The position numbers were made by a program, and so were the translations under genes. From Mesorhizobium australicum (GTDB lineage Bacteria; Pseudomonadota; Alphaproteobacteria; Rhizobiales; Rhizobiaceae): a stretch of 64,000 nucleotides of DNA. This document shows, in pieces, positions 8,617 through 17,849 of this stretch (its first letter is position 1; every line of letters begins with the position of its first letter). The notes beneath the pieces are model-generated. The model saw nothing but the letters and a program-made list of their open reading frames with translations. It did no database searches and was not told where the DNA came from. The stretch lies in assembly GCF_900177325.1 (NCBI RefSeq), contig NZ_FXBL01000004.1:558001-622000 (forward strand), written 5' to 3'.

Positions 8617-10628
8617 GCCACCTCCACAAGCACGTTTGAGAAGCGGTCGACGACGGCTGCCATACCTGGCTCGATCACGGTGGTCGTGTCGGCCTGTTCG
8701 ATGATCGCAGGGCCGGTCAGGGTCATGCCCGGCTGGAAGCTGGCGCGATCATAGATCGGCGTGCGCATCCACTTGCGGAAATGGACATTGCGATGGCCTG
8801 TTGGCTCGGCCGGACGCTTTATCTCTGTCTCAGCCACTTGATTTGCGGGCTTATGCCGAATGCCCTCGACCGTCGTCATCGCCCCGACCAGTGCGACCGG
8901 AATGTCGCCGAGCGTCGAGCCGTTCTCGGCGCGGTAGGTTTCCTCGAATGCCTCGCGCAGTCTTTCTAGCGACCAATCGGCCTCGACGGCAACCCGCAGG
9001 CTGTGAATCTGACCGACATATGACATGTTGACCGCATGGCGGATGACGGTGCTGGCCATGTCGACGCCGCTGTCAGCGATCTGCTTGAGACCTGCCGCTC
9101 GCTGTTCGGCAAAGGCCGATCGCAGGGTTGTCGGATCGACTTCAGCCAGCGGACGTTCGACCGTCAGGGACAAATCATAGCGCATGTCGGCGACAGCGCA
9201 GCCAAGCGCGCACAGCACGCCGGGATATGGAGGCAGGAGCATGGTCCGGATCCCAACTTCCCGCATCACTGCCGCCCCGTGGAGTGGACCCGCACCGCCG
9301 AAGATGACGAGCGCGAAATCACGCGGGTCGAGCCCGCGCTCGATGGTCAGAAGGCGTGTGCGGCGCGCCATCACATGGTTGACCAGCGTCAGCACCGCTT
9401 CGGCGGTTTCCTCGACGCCGAGGCCAAGCGGTTCCCCGAGGCGCGCCAAGGCCTTACTCGCCGGCTCGATATCGAGCCGGGAGAGATGCTTGAGACCAAT
9501 CGGATGATCGGCATTGATGCGGCCGAGCACGGCATTGCAGTCGGTCACCGTCGGCTCGGTGCCACCGCGTCCGAAGCAGATCGGCCCCGGCACGGCGCCC
9601 GCGCTGCGCGGGCCAACCTGCAGAATGCCGCCACGGTCGAGATAGGCAATCGACCCACCTCCCGCGCCGATCGTATGGACGTCGATCATCGGCAAGCGGA
9701 GCGGAATGCGGAAGTCGAGCTCAGTCATATCCGCGATCTGCGGGACACCATCGACCACGACTGCGACGTCGTAGCTGGTGCCGCCCATATCGCCCGTAAT
9801 GACCGAGTTGAAACCCGCCTCGCCAGCAATCCTGGCTGCGGCCATCACGCCTGCGGCAGGACCTGACCGGACCATATTCGCAGCCTTTGCCGACAGCTGG
9901 CGCAGCGGCACGAGGCCGCCATTGGATTGCATGACGAGGGTCTGCCGGTCGAAGTTCTTCTGCGCCAGCTTGGCGCTGAGATTCTTGGAATAGCGCGACA
10001 CGAGCGGCTGCAGATAGCCCTGGACCGTCGCCGTGCTGGTCCGCTCGAACTCATAATACTCCCGCACGACCTCATGCGAGGTGATGACTTGCCAGTCCGC
10101 GCTTTCCTCAAGGAATATCCGCTTGGCGGTAATTTCGTGCTCGGGATAAGTGTAGGAATGCAGGAAAGAGATGACGACGGCTTCGAGGCCTTCGCCCTTC
10201 AATGCACGCGCCAACGCCCGCACTTCGTCGTCGTTCAGTGGTGTGATGACCTCACCGTGATGATTGGTCCGCTCGGAGATCTCCCAGCGCATTCTGCGCG
10301 GAATAAGCGGGTCTTGCGTTCCGGTCAGCCCATACATCGCGCGGCGATCACGGCGACCGAGTTCAAGGACATCCCGGAAGCCCTTCGTCGTCACCAATGC
10401 GCAGCGTGCTCCGCGCCGCTCGATGACGGCGTTGGTCGCAATCGTCGTTCCGTGCAGGATGACATCCAGGTCGGCGGCAGTCAGGCCCGCCGCATCGATC
10501 GCGTCGATCAGGCCTCGCGACGGATCGTCCGGGGTGGAAGGGACCTTAAGCACTGATATGCCGTCCGGCCCTGAAAAGAACAGGTCGGTAAACGTTCCGC
10601 CGACATCGATGCCTACGATTCCAGCCAT
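8613..10628 (-). CDS. hyuA: Hydantoinase A / N-methylhydantoinase A-like ATPase subunit
   Basis: About 671 residues from ATG 10628. The N-terminus AGIVGIDVGGTFTDLFF is the phosphate-1 motif of the ASKHA-fold HyuA family. TGDMGGTSYDVAVV near the middle is the second nucleotide-binding element, and DPRDFALVIFGGAGPLHGAAV is the conserved adenosine region. HyuA activates the substrate with ATP while HyuB completes hydrolysis or carboxylation. The gene lies 10 bp after the CoA-transferase gene and overlaps hyuB, so the subunits are co-translated. An upstream extension to 10721 would overlap the CoA-transferase gene and is rejected. Confidence 0.9.
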   Translation of the reverse strand: MAGIVGIDVGGTFTDLFFSGPDGISVLKVPSTPDDPSRGLIDAIDAAGLTAADLDVILHGTTIATNAVIERRGARCALVTTKGFRDVLELGRRDRRAMYGLTGTQDPLIPRRMRWEISERTNHHGEVITPLNDDEVRALARALKGEGLEAVVISFLHSYTYPEHEITAKRIFLEESADWQVITSHEVVREYYEFERTSTATVQGYLQPLVSRYSKNLSAKLAQKNFDRQTLVMQSNGGLVPLRQLSAKAANMVRSGPAAGVMAAARIAGEAGFNSVITGDMGGTSYDVAVVVDGVPQIADMTELDFRIPLRLPMIDVHTIGAGGGSIAYLDRGGILQVGPRSAGAVPGPICFGRGGTEPTVTDCNAVLGRINADHPIGLKHLSRLDIEPASKALARLGEPLGLGVEETAEAVLTLVNHVMARRTRLLTIERGLDPRDFALVIFGGAGPLHGAAVMREVGIRTMLLPPYPGVLCALGCAVADMRYDLSLTVERPLAEVDPTTLRSAFAEQRAAGLKQIADSGVDMASTVIRHAVNMSYVGQIHSLRVAVEADWSLERLREAFEETYRAENGSTLGDIPVALVGAMTTVEGIRHKPANQVAETEIKRPAEPTGHRNVHFRKWMRTPIYDRASFQPGMTLTGPAIIEQADTTTVIEPGMAAVVDRFSNVLVEVA

Positions 10629-10638
10629 CGATCCAATC

Positions 10639-11844
10639 CTAGGACTTGCGTGATGCATGCGCGGGGACGGGCAAGTCGCCACCGGCGAATTCCTCGACCA
10701 CCGCGTCGGTGTCTCGGCCAAGCGCTCGGCTCGGTCTCAGCTCGACCAGCGGCGAGTCGGCGTAGCGCATGGGTGAATGCTGGACGACAATACGACCCAG
10801 ATCAGGATGGTCCTGCCACTGCAATGCGCCGCGCGCATGCATGTTGGGATCGTTCATGACCTCGTCGAGATTGCGCACGGGCGCGCAGGGCACCTTGTTG
10901 TCCATCAGGATACGGAACGCGTCAGCCTTGGTATGGATCGACGTCCAGCCGCTGACGATCGCGTCGACTTCATCCATGGCCGCGACCCGCTGTTTCAGGC
11001 CGGCAAATCGTGGATCGGTCGGCAGATCGGGCCGCCCCATCGCATGTGCAAGGTTCGCCCAATGCACGTCGCCGACGCAGATGATGGCGATGTATCCGTC
11101 GCTGGTCGGATAGACATTGTAGGGGCTCTCGGCCATGCCGCCGTGCCGGTTTCCTGTGCGCGGCGGCGGCGCATTCTGCTTGCCCTGGTTGCCCCAGTGC
11201 ATACCGAGGCTGGAGCTCAGCGACGCGTAGACGGCATCCTGCATCGCCACTTCTAGACGCCTGGCGACGCCCGTGCGTTCGCGCTCAAACAAGGCAGTCA
11301 TGACCGCGCCATAGAGATGTACGCCTGCGAAGAAATCGCATAGAGCGGGCCCGGCCTTGACCGGCGGGCGATCGGGAAAACCGGTCGTGTCCATCACACC
11401 CGACATCGCCTGGACGGTCAGGTCCATCGCCGGATATTTTGCATAGGGTCCATCGCTGCCAAAACCCGAGCTCGACGCGTAGATCAGTCGTGGATTGAGG
11501 GCCTGAAGCGTCGCCGAACCAAGGCCCAGACGGTCCATCGTGCCCGGGGCGTAGTTCTCGACCAGCACATCGGCCTGACGTACCATCGCCAGCAAGGCGT
11601 CCTTGCCCGCCTCGCTCTTGAGGTCCAGCACAACGCACTCCTTACAACCATTCAGCATCGCGAACGGCAGCGCAGCGCCACCGACTACGCCACGACGGCG
11701 CAGAGGCTCGCCGCCAGGCGGCTCGATCTTGATCACCCGCGCCCCCGCGGCCGCCATCAGGAACGTCGCGTAAGGTCCGTTGTAGATCTGGCTGAGATCC
11801 ACAACCGTCACGCCGACCAGCGGCTGGCCCTGGATGTCTGGCAT
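10639..11844 (-). CDS. Class III CoA-transferase (CaiB/BaiF family)
   Basis: The 401-residue protein starts with LVGVTVVDLSQIYNGPYATFLMAAAGARVIKIEPPGGE, the diagnostic N-terminus of formyl-CoA transferase/CaiB enzymes. Then come VVLDLKSEAGKDALLAMVRQADVLVENYAPGTMDRLGLG and the HGGMAESPYNVYPTSDGYIAI region. These interlocked dimers move CoA between carboxylic acids through an aspartyl-CoA anhydride. The probable Asp is in YPAMDLTVQAMSG. ATG 11844 sits 6 bases before the stop of the upstream gene, with GGAGGCG as ribosome-binding site. It could activate the acid made by the HyuAB or aldehyde dehydrogenase step. Confidence 0.9.
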   Translation of the reverse strand: MPDIQGQPLVGVTVVDLSQIYNGPYATFLMAAAGARVIKIEPPGGEPLRRRGVVGGAALPFAMLNGCKECVVLDLKSEAGKDALLAMVRQADVLVENYAPGTMDRLGLGSATLQALNPRLIYASSSGFGSDGPYAKYPAMDLTVQAMSGVMDTTGFPDRPPVKAGPALCDFFAGVHLYGAVMTALFERERTGVARRLEVAMQDAVYASLSSSLGMHWGNQGKQNAPPPRTGNRHGGMAESPYNVYPTSDGYIAIICVGDVHWANLAHAMGRPDLPTDPRFAGLKQRVAAMDEVDAIVSGWTSIHTKADAFRILMDNKVPCAPVRNLDEVMNDPNMHARGALQWQDHPDLGRIVVQHSPMRYADSPLVELRPSRALGRDTDAVVEEFAGGDLPVPAHASRKS

Positions 11845-11849
11845 GACGC

Positions 11850-12812
11850 TCAAGACACGCCTCCCGCCCTGCGCGCGTCGCGGCGCATGGCAGACCATGC
11901 GTAGACCGGCCACATGTCTTGGTCCTCGCCATGGCCGGTCTTGCCGTTGATCGACCACTCGATCAGACCGTTGGAATCGATGAAGGAGTGCCGGTTCAGG
12001 ACGATGCCGGACAACCGCTTGCCGACCGCGTGCAGGTCGCGGCCGAATTCATCGCGTCCTTCGATAGTGATGTAGGTGACATATCCGGTCGCAGGATCGC
12101 GCGTCACGCTGCGCTTGCCGGAAACGATGTCGCCGATCTTTCCGTCCCTGATCATGAAGCCGTAGGAGATCGCGTAGTTGGGATCGTTCCATTTGGTGAC
12201 GGCCAGAAAGGCGTCGTCCGGCGAGGCGATGCCGGTCACATAGGCGCTCTGGCCCGGCCGATGCTCGGGACGTGGACCCCAGCTGCGGTCACGGATCGCA
12301 TAGCAGTCGATATCGATCACCTCGCCGTGGAGCTTGATCGAGCCGGTCACGCGACCGAACTGGTCGAAATGGCTGAGCTTCTGGAATGACGAGTCCGGCT
12401 TGCGCATCGGGCGCGGCGGCATGACGGCATTATAGGTCAGGTCGATCGATAGACGGTCCTCATCCTCGAAGCCGAGCTTGTATTTGGTCAGCGGGACGAG
12501 CGTCTTCAGCCTCACGCCCGTCGGCAGCGAGATATCGTTCAGATCGGCATTTTCCGGGATGCGCAGCGCCGTGTAGTTGGCAGAATACGGCACTTCCCAC
12601 GGCACGCTCGCCGTGTCGTCCCAGACCCACGCTCCCCCGGCGATCGTGCCGATATTCGGCCGGAACATGTTGTAGATCCAGCCGCCGAGCTTCCGCTCTG
12701 GATTGCAGAAGGCGAACCACGCGGTCTCCGTGATCCACCAGCGATCGCTCATGTCCGCGAAATGCAAGCCGTCGTCGCGGGCGCTGACACCCGTATCTGC
12801 TGCGGCGGTCAT
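11850..12812 (-). CDS. CrtC/AttH lipocalin-like protein (DUF7064/DUF7065-type)
   Basis: The 320-residue soluble protein has no signal peptide. It is rich in tryptophan and beta-strand (SDRWWITETAWFAFCNPERKLGGWIYNMFRPN, VWDD, IRDRSWGPRPEHR). This pattern resembles the two-lipocalin hydroxyneurosporene-synthase/AttH fold and proteins listed as DUF7064/DUF7065. That assignment is by memory of the family and not secure. It is translationally coupled (ATGA) to the APH-like gene upstream. The two probably work together on a hydrophobic substrate, for example as hydratase or lipid-ligand handler plus kinase. Biochemical function unknown. Confidence 0.65.
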   Translation of the reverse strand: MTAAADTGVSARDDGLHFADMSDRWWITETAWFAFCNPERKLGGWIYNMFRPNIGTIAGGAWVWDDTASVPWEVPYSANYTALRIPENADLNDISLPTGVRLKTLVPLTKYKLGFEDEDRLSIDLTYNAVMPPRPMRKPDSSFQKLSHFDQFGRVTGSIKLHGEVIDIDCYAIRDRSWGPRPEHRPGQSAYVTGIASPDDAFLAVTKWNDPNYAISYGFMIRDGKIGDIVSGKRSVTRDPATGYVTYITIEGRDEFGRDLHAVGKRLSGIVLNRHSFIDSNGLIEWSINGKTGHGEDQDMWPVYAWSAMRRDARRAGGVS

Positions 12813-14191
12813 GTAGCACTCCTGAGTTTGCTGAGGTCCGGCAGGTGACGCGACGCGAGGCCGCCTGACGCCAGGGCCGCCATCTGATTGTCGCGCGTCA
12901 CGATATTGTGGAAATAGCTCAAGGCCGCGCCGAACGGGATGTCCTTACCGCGGAGTTTCGCCAGCAACTGCGCCCGCCCTATCGCAACATTCTCGACCGG
13001 CTCTCCGAGTGCGGTCTGAAGCGCCGCACGTTCGTTTGTCTCGACCATCGGGCCGAGCCGATCCACTTCCCGCAGATATTTGATGACTTTGGCATTGTTC
13101 TTGGCTGCCGATCGCACGGATGCGTCCATGGATACGTCCGCCACGTCATCGCGCAGAGACTGGATCACGCCGTCGTAAAACTCACCCTGTGCTGTCTCCT
13201 CGACGTTCAGCGGAGGCAGCTTTGGCAAGTCGGTCTGCATTGCTTCCGCCAGTGCATCGACCAGAAGCCGCCTGTTCAGCGCCCGGGACACGATCGAATT
13301 TCCGGGAAGTCCAGTCACGTTGCGGTGGCGGATAATGACGACGCGCGCCGACACGAAGACGCGGTGATAGAGGATGCGCTGCAGATCGACTGATCGCCGC
13401 GCCAACTTCTCATACTGGCGCACGCAGGCGATGAAATCAGGCACGGGTTCCATGACACTTCGCATCGAGAACCATGCGAGGTCTTCCATCGGATCGCCCG
13501 CATGGGCGAGTTCCCAGTCGATCAGACCGGTCATACGTCCGCCGTCGAACAGGAAGTTTCCGGGACCAGCATCGCCATGGACAAGCACGGGCCGTTCGTC
13601 GGGATCAGGCAGATTTCCATAGAGCCAATCGAGCGCGAACTCGGTGAGCGGATCGGGTTGGGCGACTTCCGAATACATGGCCGCCCACACATCGAGTTCC
13701 GCGCGGACGCAGTCGCTCATGCTCATCCCCGGCCGGAAACCCGGGATCGGCGACTGGGCCAAGTCAATTCGGTGGATCGCGGCGAGCGCGGCAACAAAGT
13801 CAAAGGCGATCGCCTGCTTTTCCCGGTCGTCGCGCAGTGACCGAAAGTCGGCCCGGCCCGGCTTCAGTTCGGTTATGATGGCCTGGTGGCGGTCGTGAAC
13901 GCCAAGCAGTCGAGGTGCAACCACGTCGGACCCGTTAAGCGCCCTGTAAATCTCAGCCTCGCGCCATACCGTATATGGTTCGGCCGACGGCAGACGCGGC
14001 GCCTGGTAACGCAGATAAACCGACGCTGCGCCATTGAGCTTCACTGCCCAGGATCTGGCGCGGTTTCCACCCGAAATCTGATGCCAGTCGGCAATGGTGC
14101 CGCCCGTCTCGGCCTCGACCCATGCGGCCAGATCGCGCTCTACAGTGAGCGCAGCCGAACCTGCAGCATCCGAGACACCGGCATCTCTCAT
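12809..14191 (-). CDS. APH-family small-molecule kinase with extra C-terminal domain
   Basis: The 460-residue protein has an aminoglycoside-phosphotransferase/choline-kinase fold in residues 1-330. Catalytic Brenner motif VLVHGDAGPGNFLFDGGRM lies near 215, and the metal-binding LIDWELAHAGDPMEDLAW follows. The last 110 residues form a helical domain resembling DUF6285 (tentative). Catabolic clusters in proteobacteria and actinobacteria often contain such kinases with acyl-CoA dehydrogenases, so a resistance role is unlikely. It is the promoter-proximal gene of the ten-gene minus-strand unit, divergent from maoC across a 113-bp promoter. Confidence 0.82.
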   Translation of the reverse strand: MRDAGVSDAAGSAALTVERDLAAWVEAETGGTIADWHQISGGNRARSWAVKLNGAASVYLRYQAPRLPSAEPYTVWREAEIYRALNGSDVVAPRLLGVHDRHQAIITELKPGRADFRSLRDDREKQAIAFDFVAALAAIHRIDLAQSPIPGFRPGMSMSDCVRAELDVWAAMYSEVAQPDPLTEFALDWLYGNLPDPDERPVLVHGDAGPGNFLFDGGRMTGLIDWELAHAGDPMEDLAWFSMRSVMEPVPDFIACVRQYEKLARRSVDLQRILYHRVFVSARVVIIRHRNVTGLPGNSIVSRALNRRLLVDALAEAMQTDLPKLPPLNVEETAQGEFYDGVIQSLRDDVADVSMDASVRSAAKNNAKVIKYLREVDRLGPMVETNERAALQTALGEPVENVAIGRAQLLAKLRGKDIPFGAALSYFHNIVTRDNQMAALASGGLASRHLPDLSKLRSAT

Positions 14192-14261
14192 CGGTCGTGA
14201 TTTCCACCCTGATTAAGCTTTGACACCTCATAAACCGCTCGACACGTGGGATCAACTAAAA

Positions 14262-14288
14262 TATTAGACCATTTATTACGTAAGACCG
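14262..14288. promoter_or_regulatory. Divergent promoter with two FadR-type half-palindromic sites
   Basis: The 113-bp gap between the APH-like gene (starts 14191) and the MaoC gene (starts 14305) holds TATTAGACCA (14262-14271) and CGTAAGACCG (14279-14288). Read on the minus strand these are TGGTCTAATA and CGGTCTTACG, imperfect relatives of the FadR-family consensus TGGTCnGACCA. Similar words occur at the other promoters of this cluster. Regulation by one of the two FadR-type proteins nearby is inference. Confidence 0.45.
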
Positions 14289-14304
14289 ATTGGGAGGATT
14301 TTGA

Positions 14305-14760
14305 ATGGCTGGCGTGTATTTTGACGAGCTCGTCGTGGGCCAGACCTTCAAGCATGAGATCCGCCGCACGGTGACAGAGACCGACAATGTCTGGTTCAGC
14401 GCGCTGACCCATAATCCAGCCTATCTGCACCTCGACGAGGAATATTGCCGGACTGAGACCGAGTTCGGCCAGCGCATCGTGAACAGCGCCTTCCTCCTTG
14501 CACTGATGGTCGGCATTTCGGTCGGCGAAACAACGCTCGGCACGGCGGTCGCCAATCTGGGCTGGGACGAGGTCCGTTTCCCGAAGCCGACATTCCACGG
14601 CGACACGATCCGCGTCGAGACGGAGGTCATCGACCTGCGCGAGAGCAAGTCGCGTCCCAACCAGGGCATCGTCACCTTCCTCCATCGCGCCTACAACCAG
14701 CGTGGTGAACTGGTCGCGCACTGCAAGCGCAGCGGCCTGCAACTGAAGAGGCCTGCATGA
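14305..14760 (+). CDS. MaoC-family acyl-CoA dehydratase/hydratase
   Basis: The 151-residue single hot-dog protein starts [47 protein letters not shown]. This holds the catalytic Asn/His pair (THNPAYLH) of (R)-specific enoyl-CoA hydratases, with a [19 protein letters not shown] core strand. It hydrates a 2-enoyl-CoA or dehydrates a 3-hydroxyacyl-CoA. The RBS GGGAGG is ideally spaced. First gene of a five-gene operon, with an ATGA overlap to the CitE-like gene. Confidence 0.9.
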   Translation: MAGVYFDELVVGQTFKHEIRRTVTETDNVWFSALTHNPAYLHLDEEYCRTETEFGQRIVNSAFLLALMVGISVGETTLGTAVANLGWDEVRFPKPTFHGDTIRVETEVIDLRESKSRPNQGIVTFLHRAYNQRGELVAHCKRSGLQLKRPA

Positions 14761-15650
14761 CCCTACGTTCGTTCCTGTTTGTCCCCGGTGACAGCGAAAA
14801 GAAACTCGCTAAGGGCGCGGGTTCCGGCGCAGACGCGCTGATCCTCGACATCGAGGATTCGGTCGCTGTCGAGCGTAAGCCGCTGGCGCGCAGCATGGTC
14901 GCCGACTATCTGGCCGCCAATGGCGGCACGCGCGCGAACGAGCTCTGGGTGCGCGTCAACCCGATGTCCGAAGGCGGCCTCGACGACATCGTCGCGGTCG
15001 TCCGCGGCAGGCCCGACGGGCTCGTTGTTCCGAAGGTCGATCATCCGTCCCAACTGGAGCGGCTCAGCGCCATGCTCGACGTGCTCGAACGCCGCGACGA
15101 CGTCGAAAAGCCGATCCGCCTGATGCCTGTCGCGACTGAGACGCCGCTCGCGCCATTCGGCCTGGCCGACTACGCGAAAGCCGACCTTCCGCGCCTCTAC
15201 GGAATGACATGGGGCGCAGAGGACCTGTCCACCGCGCTGGGCGCAAGCACGAACAAGGGCCCTGACGGGCGCTGGGCGTTCACTTATCAGATGGTGCGAT
15301 CGAACTGTCTCATCACCGCCAAGGCGTGCGGCGTCGCGCCGATCGAAACGCTCTATGCCGATTTCAGCGACGATGCGGGCCTGCGGGGTGACTGCATGGC
15401 GGCATTGAAGGAGGGTTTTACCGGCCGCATCGCCATCCATCCGGCACAGGTTGCAGGGATCAACGAGTCCTTTACGCCGTCAGCATCCGACATCGAAACT
15501 GCGCGCCGGGTCGTCGCCGCGTTCGAGGCTCAACCGGGAACCGGCGTCGTCGGCATCGACGGCAAGATGTACGACATCCCTCACCTGAAGCAAGCACGAC
15601 AGGTGCTGGCGCGCATGGCCGCGATCGACGAGCGGGCGGCTGCAAAATGA
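14757..15650 (+). CDS. CitE/HpcH-family acyl-CoA lyase
   Basis: The 297-residue TIM-barrel protein contains [33 protein letters not shown] with the metal-binding Asp/Glu, [17 protein letters not shown], and [14 protein letters not shown] carrying the second metal-binding acid. Family members cleave citramalyl-CoA, malyl-CoA or methylmalyl-CoA to acetyl- or propionyl-CoA plus an oxo acid. It is coupled by overlaps on both sides. Following a MaoC hydratase, it could split the hydrated product. Exact substrate not predictable. Confidence 0.9.
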   Translation: MTLRSFLFVPGDSEKKLAKGAGSGADALILDIEDSVAVERKPLARSMVADYLAANGGTRANELWVRVNPMSEGGLDDIVAVVRGRPDGLVVPKVDHPSQLERLSAMLDVLERRDDVEKPIRLMPVATETPLAPFGLADYAKADLPRLYGMTWGAEDLSTALGASTNKGPDGRWAFTYQMVRSNCLITAKACGVAPIETLYADFSDDAGLRGDCMAALKEGFTGRIAIHPAQVAGINESFTPSASDIETARRVVAAFEAQPGTGVVGIDGKMYDIPHLKQARQVLARMAAIDERAAAK

Positions 15651-16879
15651 CGACAGCGGCGGCGCGCATCATCTCAAGCATCCCGCACGGATCGAGCGTC
15701 TTTCTCCCCGGCTCAGCGGCGGAGATACGCTCGCTGTCCACGGCGCTTGTCGCGCCGGACGCGCCACCGCTTCATCTGACCACCAGCTATGTGCCCGGCA
15801 TCAACCCGACGCTCGCCGGAAAGCTGCCTAATGGCGGGCGACTTGCGGGCCCATTCGCGGCGGGACCACGCGGGGTGCAGGCATCGGGCTCCATGAACCA
15901 CCTGCCGATGTCCTACGGCACGTTCAGGCGTCATCTCCCGTCAGCGAATTTCGACTGGCTCGTGGTCCACGTCGCGCCGCCTGACGGAAATGGCCGCGCG
16001 TCTCTTGGCCCATCGGTGGAATTCACGCCGATCGTTCTGAAGCGCGCGGCAAGGCTAGCTGTCGTCGTCAATCCGAACATTCCGGTGATACCGGGAGCGA
16101 GCACCATCGACATCAGCGCCGCTGACGTGGTGACCGAGATCGATGAACCGCTGGTGGAATATGACGTCGGCGCGCCCTCGCCCCAGTCGGACGCGATCGC
16201 GCGCGCCGTCGCAAGCCTGATCGACGATGGCGCGGCTTTGCAGATCGGCCTCGGCAAGGTGCCGGATGCGCTGCTGCGCCTGCTTGCTGACAGGCGGTGC
16301 CTGCGCCTGCAATCGGGCATGCTGTCCGACGGAACGAGATTGCTGCAAGAAGCTGGCGCCCTCGATGCCGACTTCATACACACCAGCTGCGTGCACGTCG
16401 GCACACGCGCCTATTATGACTGGCTGGCGGGGCGCGACGGCCTGGCCGTCCTCGGCTGCGATCACACGCATTCGCCGGCCGTGCTTGGCTCGGTCGATCG
16501 GCTGATCACGGTCAATTCCGCCCTGTCGGTCGACCTCTTCGGGCAAGCAAATCTGGAAATGCTCGACGGCCGCGCCATCAGTGGCGTCGGCGGCGCAGCA
16601 GATTTTTCCCGTGCGGCGAGCCTCTCGCCCACCGGCATCAGCATTGTCGCATTGCCCTCCGTCTCCAATGACGGAGCGATCTCGCGCGTCGTCGGCTCCA
16701 TCGATGGAGTTGTCTCGATCCCTCGGCACGACATCGACGTGATCGTCACCGAACACGGCATCGCAGATCTGCGGGGCGCAACCACTATCGAACGCGGCGA
16801 GCGGCTTATCTCGGTGGCTGCCCCTCAGCACAGGGCAGACCTCGAAACAGCCTGGCGTCAGATCGCCGGACGACTTTGA
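15647..16879 (+). CDS. Acetyl-CoA hydrolase/4-hydroxybutyrate CoA-transferase family protein
   Basis: The 410-residue protein has two class I CoA-transferase half-domains. The oxyanion loop GVGGAADF near residue 305 and the C-terminal VIVTEHGIADLRG are diagnostic. The segment preceding the loop reads VNSALSVDLFGQAN. From memory, relatives have Glu where this protein has Ser after NSAL, and that Glu may be the catalytic residue. If so, this enzyme may not form the usual glutamyl-CoA thioester. It is slightly shorter than typical family members. Coupled by ATGA to the lyase gene. Confidence 0.82.
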   Translation: MTTAAARIISSIPHGSSVFLPGSAAEIRSLSTALVAPDAPPLHLTTSYVPGINPTLAGKLPNGGRLAGPFAAGPRGVQASGSMNHLPMSYGTFRRHLPSANFDWLVVHVAPPDGNGRASLGPSVEFTPIVLKRAARLAVVVNPNIPVIPGASTIDISAADVVTEIDEPLVEYDVGAPSPQSDAIARAVASLIDDGAALQIGLGKVPDALLRLLADRRCLRLQSGMLSDGTRLLQEAGALDADFIHTSCVHVGTRAYYDWLAGRDGLAVLGCDHTHSPAVLGSVDRLITVNSALSVDLFGQANLEMLDGRAISGVGGAADFSRAASLSPTGISIVALPSVSNDGAISRVVGSIDGVVSIPRHDIDVIVTEHGIADLRGATTIERGERLISVAAPQHRADLETAWRQIAGRL

Positions 16880-16900
16880 CCAACAGGGAGTGAATTCGAC

Positions 16901-17833
16901 ATGAGACGTGCCGACAAGGTCATCATCAGCTGCGCCATCACGGGCTCGATCCACACGCCCACGATGTCGCCTCACCTCCCGGTGACGCCGGACCAGATCG
17001 CCCAGAACGCGATCGGCGCCGCAGAAGCGGGTGCTGCCATCCTGCATCTTCACGCACGCGAGCCGGAGACCGGCCGCCCGACGCAGGACCCGGAGGCCTT
17101 CAAGCGCTTCCTGCCGCAGATCAAGGATGGCTGCGACGCCATCGTCAACATCACGACCGGCGGCGGTCTCGGCATGACGATGGATCAGCGGCTGGCCGCC
17201 GCGAAATGGGCGGCTCCCGAGATCGCGTCCATGAACATGGGCTCGTTCAACTTCAACATCTCCGGCGCGGCCGGCCGCATCCGCGACTTCAATCACGAAT
17301 GGGAACAGCCCTACCTCATGATGACGCGCGACTTCATCCTCTCGAACACCTTCACGCAGATCGAGCGCGCGATGACCGAACTCGGTGATTTTGGAACGCG
17401 CTTCGAATATGAATGCTACGACGTCGGCCATCTCTACAATCTGGCGCATTTCGCCGACCGGGGCATCGTCAAGCCGCCCTTCTTCGTCCAGTCCATCTTC
17501 GGCATTCTGGGCGGCATCGGAGCCGAGCCCGAAAACCTGATGACTATGAAGTCGACCGCCGACCGGCTGTTCGGCAACGACTACTATCTGTCGATCCTAG
17601 CCGCCGGGCGGCATCAGTTCCCCTTCGTCACCATGGGCGCGATCCTCGGCGGCAATGTTCGCGTCGGGCTTGAGGACAATCTCTATCTCGGCAAGGGCGA
17701 GCTCGCTCCGTCGAATGGCGCTCAGGTCGCGAAGATCAAGCGCATCCTGCAGGAACTCTCGCTCGACATCGCCACGCCGGACGACGCGCGGCGAATGCTC
17801 GAGACCAAGGGTCCGAAGAACGTCGGCTTCTGA
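16901..17833 (+). CDS. Beta-keto acid cleavage enzyme (BKACE, DUF849)
   Basis: The 310-residue TIM barrel has the BKACE signature VIISCAITGSIHTPTMSPHLPVTPDQIA, zinc ligands in HLHARE, and VNITTGGG. BKACEs condense a beta-keto acid with acetyl-CoA to give acetoacetate and a shortened acyl-CoA. Kce of lysine fermentation is the prototype, and the family covers many beta-keto acids including dehydrocarnitine. The gene sits 21 bp after the CoA-transferase/hydrolase, which could recycle the acyl-CoA. Strong family call, unknown substrate. Confidence 0.9.
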   Translation: MRRADKVIISCAITGSIHTPTMSPHLPVTPDQIAQNAIGAAEAGAAILHLHAREPETGRPTQDPEAFKRFLPQIKDGCDAIVNITTGGGLGMTMDQRLAAAKWAAPEIASMNMGSFNFNISGAAGRIRDFNHEWEQPYLMMTRDFILSNTFTQIERAMTELGDFGTRFEYECYDVGHLYNLAHFADRGIVKPPFFVQSIFGILGGIGAEPENLMTMKSTADRLFGNDYYLSILAAGRHQFPFVTMGAILGGNVRVGLEDNLYLGKGELAPSNGAQVAKIKRILQELSLDIATPDDARRMLETKGPKNVGF

Positions 17834-17849
17834 TCGTCAGGGGATCGCC

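Noticed and set aside
12809..14191. APH-like gene as an antibiotic-resistance determinant
   Set aside because: The kinase fold is shared by many metabolic kinases. The operon is catabolic and the extra C-terminal domain is not a resistance feature.
16055..17449. 464-codon minus-strand frame
   Set aside because: Antisense to the CoA-transferase and BKACE genes; no motif, no RBS.
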